Assembly: GCA_947456995.1 (NCBI GenBank)
Contig: CANGVB010000070.1
Location: 1 to 10,335 of the forward strand
Length of the DNA: 10,335 nt
Origin: Bryobacteraceae bacterium
GTDB lineage: Bacteria; Acidobacteriota; Terriglobia; Bryobacterales; Bryobacteraceae
Reading direction: 5' to 3'
Shown: one piece after another, positions 7,823 to 10,335 of the stretch
Layout of the letters: each line of letters opens with the position of its first letter
How positions within the stretch are numbered: the first letter of the stretch is position 1
Program-made: the position numbers and the translations under genes
Notes under the pieces: generated by a model
What the model was told of the DNA's origin: nothing
Seen by the model: only the letters and a program-made list of their open reading frames with translations
Database searches by the model: none

Positions 7823-9039
7823 GCAGTTCTAGCACCGCAGCACCTTCTTTGTCGAAGCTGCAGAAGATCCAAGAATTAGAGAGCAATTACCTCCTTCAGA
7901 ACTACGGCCGCTATCCGTTGGCGCTGGATCGTGGCAAGGGCGTTTACATGTACGACGTCGATGGCAACAAGTATCTGGATCTGTTGTCCGGCATCGGGGT
8001 GAATTCACTGGGGCACAACCATCCGCGTATCAGCAAGGTGATCCGCGATCAGAGTGCGAAGCTGCTGCATACGTCGAATCTTTACTACCACGAGTTTCAG
8101 GGCAAGCTGGCGAAGAAGCTGGTTGAGGTGAGCGGTATGGACCGCGCGTTCTTCTGCAATTCGGGAACGGAAGCAGTTGAAGGGTCGCTCAAGATTGCCA
8201 GGTCTCACGGGCACAAGATCAGCCCTGAGAAGTGCGAGATTATCTCACTTGAGAATTCATTCCACGGGCGGACTTTTGGGGCTCTGAGCGTGACCGGGCA
8301 GCCAAAGTACCGGGCTGATTTTGAGCCATTGTTGCCGGGTGTGAAGTTTATCGAGCGCAACGATGAGGCGGCGCTGGAAGCGGCTTTCAGTGAGCGGACG
8401 GCCGGGATCATTTTTGAAGGGATTCAGGGCGAGGGCGGCATTCTGCCTGTTTCTGAGAGTTTCTTTGCGAAGGCGCGTGCGCTTTGCGATCAGCATAATG
8501 CTTTGCTGATTCATGACGGGATCCCGTGTGGCGTCGGGCGGCCTGGCAAGTATTTCTCTTACCAGCTCTTGAGCCAGCCGATTTTGCCGGACGTGATTGC
8601 GTTTGCCAAGCCGATCTCGTGCGGTTTGCCGATGGGTGGCATTTTGATGTCGCAGAAGGCGGCTGATGCGCTTGGGACAGGCATGCACGGGACTACGTTT
8701 GGCGGCGGCCCGCTGGTTTGCCGGGTGGCGCTAGAGTTCTTCGATATTCTCGACGATTTGTTGCCACAGATGGTTCGGGTGGGTGAGTACTTCCGTGAGG
8801 AACTGCGTGGCTTGCAGACCAAGCATGGCTTCATTAAGGAAGTTCGCGGTGCTGGCTTGATGATCGGCGTCGAGTTGGACATCGTGGGCAAGCAGATGGT
8901 GAACGATGGGTTCGAGAACGGCCTGTTATTCAACTGCACGCATGAGACGGTGTTGCGCTTCCTGCCGGCCTACATCCTGAAGGAAAAGCACGTCGATAAG
9001 GCGATCAAGGGTCTGAAAAAGATCTTCAGCAAATACTAG
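7819..9039 (+). CDS. Class III aminotransferase, acetylornithine/ornithine type, with altered PLP-site residues
   Basis: This is a 406-residue fold-type I, class III PLP aminotransferase. Seen: 'YMYDVDGNKYLDLLSGIGVNSLGHNHP' as scattered family positions 43-69, NSGTEAVEGSLKIAR (114-128) at the phosphate site, SFHGRTFGALSVTG (147-160), EGIQGEGGI (200-208), and HGTTFGGGPLV (290-300). The Schiff-base lysine is Lys264 in FAKPISCGLPMG, and Asp233 should bind the pyridine nitrogen. The family motif DE-I/V-Q reads DGIP here: Glu is replaced by Gly234 and Gln, which normally contacts the PLP 3'-hydroxyl, by Pro236. Residue 201 is Gly where Pro is usual. The closest general match is ArgD/ornithine aminotransferase, used in arginine metabolism, but the substrate is uncertain and I withhold a symbol. 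The start overlaps the preceding stop as ATGA, so the two are probably coupled; no Shine-Dalgarno is close. Confidence 0.9.
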   Translation: MSSSSTAAPSLSKLQKIQELESNYLLQNYGRYPLALDRGKGVYMYDVDGNKYLDLLSGIGVNSLGHNHPRISKVIRDQSAKLLHTSNLYYHEFQGKLAKKLVEVSGMDRAFFCNSGTEAVEGSLKIARSHGHKISPEKCEIISLENSFHGRTFGALSVTGQPKYRADFEPLLPGVKFIERNDEAALEAAFSERTAGIIFEGIQGEGGILPVSESFFAKARALCDQHNALLIHDGIPCGVGRPGKYFSYQLLSQPILPDVIAFAKPISCGLPMGGILMSQKAADALGTGMHGTTFGGGPLVCRVALEFFDILDDLLPQMVRVGEYFREELRGLQTKHGFIKEVRGAGLMIGVELDIVGKQMVNDGFENGLLFNCTHETVLRFLPAYILKEKHVDKAIKGLKKIFSKY

Positions 9040-9054
9040 AGTCTTTTGCCGGGC

Positions 9055-9109
9055 ACAGCAAATTGTGCTGCTGGATTCCGCACATATCTATTAGAGCCGC
9101 AATCGCGGC
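9055..9109. other. Two short inverted repeats upstream of the 147-residue gene
   Basis: CAGCA-AATTG-TGCTG is a 5-base inverted repeat at about 9056-9070. GCCGC-AATC-GCGGC (9096-9109) is a second 5-base repeat with a 4-base loop. Neither is followed by a T run on either strand, so they do not look like intrinsic terminators. They could be operator half-sites or chance; both lie in the 93-base gap between the aminotransferase stop and the next start. Confidence 0.3.
9063..9091 (+). promoter_or_regulatory. Weak candidate sigma70-type promoter for the 147-residue gene
   Basis: TTGTGC (9063-9068) and TATCTA (9085-9090) are 16 bases apart and lie about 40-70 bases before the ATG at 9133. The -10 match is poor. 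I list it because this is the only gap in the right half where a promoter for 9133-9576 could stand outside coding DNA. Confidence 0.2.
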
Positions 9110-9123
9110 CGTGTAGAGAAGTG

Positions 9124-9128
9124 AGGAG
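9124..9128 (+). promoter_or_regulatory. Shine-Dalgarno site AGGAG that sets the start at 9133
   Basis: AGGAG within GTGAGGAGAGCA ends four bases before ATG 9133. The spacing is short but the match is strong, and it contrasts with the other plus-strand genes here, which lack a clear site. Confidence 0.7.
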
Positions 9129-9132
9129 AGCA

Positions 9133-9576
9133 ATGGCGAGAGGACTAATAAGCCAGGACACAAGGTTGTACTGGAATGTGGATGCGCATGTCGGGCCGGG
9201 ATGTCCGAACAAGGTTGACGACGTGCAACTCGTTCAGTTCGGCTACTGGTGCATGGGGAATAATCCCAAAACACCCATCAGCGCGGCGGATCGGGCACTT
9301 TTTGCGGCCATCGTTCCTGGAGCGCCCTACTCTGGATTGGCTAGTGACGCGCTCACCATTGCGATCAAGCGCCATCAGCAGATCCGAGGCGGGACGCAGG
9401 ATGGCAAGGTAAGCCCCATGCAGGCGAACCAAGGCTACAACTGGATCATCACGGCGCTCAGCAACAATATGAGCAATTACCTGCCCTCGATGTGGCCACA
9501 GATTGACAAGCACACGAAATGTCCACCGGCGCTGAAGGCGGCGATTTTGAAGTGTTTTGCTCCGCACCCCGGATAA
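9133..9576 (+). CDS. Hypothetical protein, 147 residues, weak similarity to peptidoglycan-binding repeats
   Basis: The start ATG 9133 is chosen because AGGAG (9124-9128) lies four bases upstream, the best ribosome-binding site in the window; an in-frame TTG at 9046 would add 29 unlikely residues. I do not recognise the family with certainty. 'HVGPGCPNKVDDVQLVQFGYW' (19-39, read as pattern VGPG.PN..DDV.LVQ) and 'LTIAIKRHQQIRGGTQDGKVSP' (74-95, pattern I..FQ......DGKV.P) resemble the two halves of small helical peptidoglycan-binding domains found in lysins and some uncharacterised bacterial proteins. There are four cysteines (24, 40, 130, 141) but no signal peptide or membrane segment, so export, if any, would need another route. 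It stands alone between the aminotransferase and a tRNA gene. Confidence 0.75.
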   Translation: MARGLISQDTRLYWNVDAHVGPGCPNKVDDVQLVQFGYWCMGNNPKTPISAADRALFAAIVPGAPYSGLASDALTIAIKRHQQIRGGTQDGKVSPMQANQGYNWIITALSNNMSNYLPSMWPQIDKHTKCPPALKAAILKCFAPHPG

Positions 9577-9601
9577 ATCGGAGGTCTGGAATCGAATAGG
9601 T

Positions 9602-9607
9602 TACAAT
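9602..9607 (+). promoter_or_regulatory. Candidate -10 element of the tRNA-Pro promoter
   Basis: TACAAT (one mismatch to TATAAT) ends 15 bases before the mature tRNA 5' end, which would give a leader of about 8 bases. No convincing -35 hexamer is present at 16-18 bases upstream. Confidence 0.4.
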
Positions 9608-9622
9608 AGAAAAGTTGATAGT

Positions 9623-9699
9623 CGGGGCGTAGCGCAGCCTGGTAGCGCACCTGCCTTGGGCGCAGGGGGTCGCGAGTTCGAATCCCGCCGCCCCGACCA
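9623..9699 (+). tRNA. tRNA-Pro, anticodon TGG, with encoded CCA
   Basis: A full cloverleaf can be drawn. The acceptor stem is CGGGGCG (9623-9629) with CGCCCCG (9689-9695), all seven pairs. The D stem is GCGC with GCGC (9632-9635, 9645-9648). The anticodon stem is CCTGC with GCAGG (9650-9654, 9662-9666), loop CTTGGGC, anticodon TGG at 9657-9659, reading CCA and by wobble other Pro codons. The variable loop is GGGTC. The T arm is GCGAG-TTCGAAT-CCCGC (9672-9688). The discriminator is A9696 and CCA is encoded (9697-9699). The C1-G72 pair and G-rich anticodon loop are typical of bacterial tRNA-Pro. One oddity is an A-C mismatch in the T stem (A9675 opposite C9685). Confidence 0.97.
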
Positions 9700-9808
9700 T
9701 TTCCTTCCACTTCTTCCCCTTCGTTTTACCTGATACGGGTGTCGGAGTGTGTCTATTTTTCAATTTTCAAAGAGCTTGCGGCTGTTGGGCCTTGTTTGTG
9801 AGCGATTG
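9700..9808. other. Intergenic stretch with nothing recognised
   Basis: These 109 bases between the tRNA and the 3' end of the minus-strand gene begin with a pyrimidine-rich run (TTTCCTTCC...) and contain a T-rich patch near 9755-9770, but no hairpin stands before it on either strand. I see no gene, repeat or terminator. Confidence 0.5.
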
Positions 9809-10333
9809 TTAAGCGGCTAGCTTCGATTCGCGGTGTTTGTCCACGATTTCGCGGGCTTCTGGCAGAAGGGCCATGAGCTTCAGGGTGAGAATACCTGCGG
9901 TTGTTTTGGAGAGGTCGGTTTTGCGGACCTCAAACATGGGGAAGGTTGCGGGGATGTCGAGGGTTTTATCCAAGAGATAGAGCTCTGTGTGGATGTCCAT
10001 AGCAAGGATGCGGTCTCGCTGGAGTTTGGCGAGTTCTTTGAGTGCTTTGTCGGCGCGGCGCTCCTGGGCGGCACCGAGTTTGAGGATGCGCTCCATTTGG
10101 TTGAAGAGGATTTCGTTATTGGGTTCGTTTGACCAGCGGTCTTGGGCGTCGATTTCCAGTTGGCGGGCACGGTCTGCCTGGAAGAGAGCGAAGGCGTAAC
10201 GCTCGAAGGCCTGGAGCTCGAGTTCGCCTTCGGGGAGGCATTGTTTGAGGAGTTTGGCTTTTAGTTGATCGTATTGGCTTCGTTCGTGCGGATTGTTTTC
10301 GAAGATGGTGGTGGGGTTGGCCTGGAGGCCGTG
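9809..10333 (-). CDS. Conserved hypothetical protein of the acidobacterial 'HGL' type (5' partial)
   Basis: On the minus strand the frame is open from the right edge to the TAA at 9811-9809, giving 174 residues of a C-terminal part; an internal ATG at 10096 is not the true start. The fragment begins HGLQANPTTIFENNPHERSQ, then a helix-rich segment 'LPEGELELQAFERYAFALFQADR', and a charged helical region 'QERRADKALKELAKLQRDR'. As I recall, this order (a 'KHGL' element, a PEG.LE..AFERYA-like segment, then charged helices) is that of an abundant hypothetical family in Acidobacteriota and some Planctomycetes, whose N-terminus carries 'NAQ.STGP.T.EGK'. That N-terminal part would lie outside the window. 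No function is known. There are no membrane segments, so it is probably cytoplasmic. Confidence 0.75.
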   Translation of the reverse strand, partial: HGLQANPTTIFENNPHERSQYDQLKAKLLKQCLPEGELELQAFERYAFALFQADRARQLEIDAQDRWSNEPNNEILFNQMERILKLGAAQERRADKALKELAKLQRDRILAMDIHTELYLLDKTLDIPATFPMFEVRKTDLSKTTAGILTLKLMALLPEAREIVDKHRESKLAA

Positions 10334-10335
10334 AC

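Noticed and set aside
9560..9583. Possible terminator after the 147-residue gene (CTCCG ... CGGAG)
   Set aside because: The stem is five bases with a 14-base loop and is not followed by a T run, so it is not a credible intrinsic terminator.
9623..9808. tRNA-Pro as an integration site for a mobile element
   Set aside because: I found no direct repeat of the tRNA 3' end further right in the window and no integrase gene; the element could only exist outside what is shown.

Overview
The window looks like a chromosomal stretch from an acidobacterium, most likely of the Bryobacterales/Solibacterales group. I base this on three things. The first protein ends in a domain of the TIGR03437 type, which is expanded in Solibacter-like genomes. 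The gene at the right edge resembles a 'HGL...' hypothetical family common in Acidobacteriota. The DNA is moderately GC-rich. This placement comes from recalled family knowledge, not from a search.

Layout. Positions 1-2456 hold the 3' part of a large beta-propeller protein whose start lies left of the window. It is followed on the same strand by a small lipoprotein (2468-2848), a geranylgeranyl-reductase-type flavoprotein (2845-4044) and glutamate-1-semialdehyde aminomutase hemL (4049-5314), with gaps of 11 and 4 bases and one 4-base overlap. These four could be one transcript. Tail to tail with hemL, overlapping it by 22 bases, is a YtcJ-like amidohydrolase on the minus strand (5293-6918). 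Its start codon overlaps that of a divergent plus-strand gene for a membrane protein fusing a MauE/DoxX-like domain to a thioredoxin-like domain (6917-7822). That gene is coupled by an ATGA overlap to a class III aminotransferase of the acetylornithine/ornithine type (7819-9039). Then come a 147-residue protein of unknown function (9133-9576), a tRNA-Pro(TGG) gene with encoded CCA (9623-9699), a short empty stretch, and the 3' part of a conserved hypothetical gene on the minus strand (9809 to the right edge).

How the genes relate. HemL makes 5-aminolevulinate for heme. The adjacent reductase probably saturates isoprenoid chains of quinones or lipids, so the two may both serve the respiratory membrane, but that link is an inference. 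The MauE-thioredoxin fusion looks like a self-contained envelope thiol/disulfide device. The aminotransferase after it is translationally linked to it but has no obvious biochemical connection.

Most notable signals: the GC skew of the plus strand changes sign at about 4.05 kb although gene direction does not change; the aminotransferase lacks two normally conserved residues in its PLP site; a MauE-like domain is fused to a CxxC thioredoxin domain; two divergent start codons overlap; and three genes carry a -10-like hexamer 6-7 bases before a start codon, suggesting leaderless starts. I saw no mobile element, CRISPR array, riboswitch or clear intrinsic terminator.
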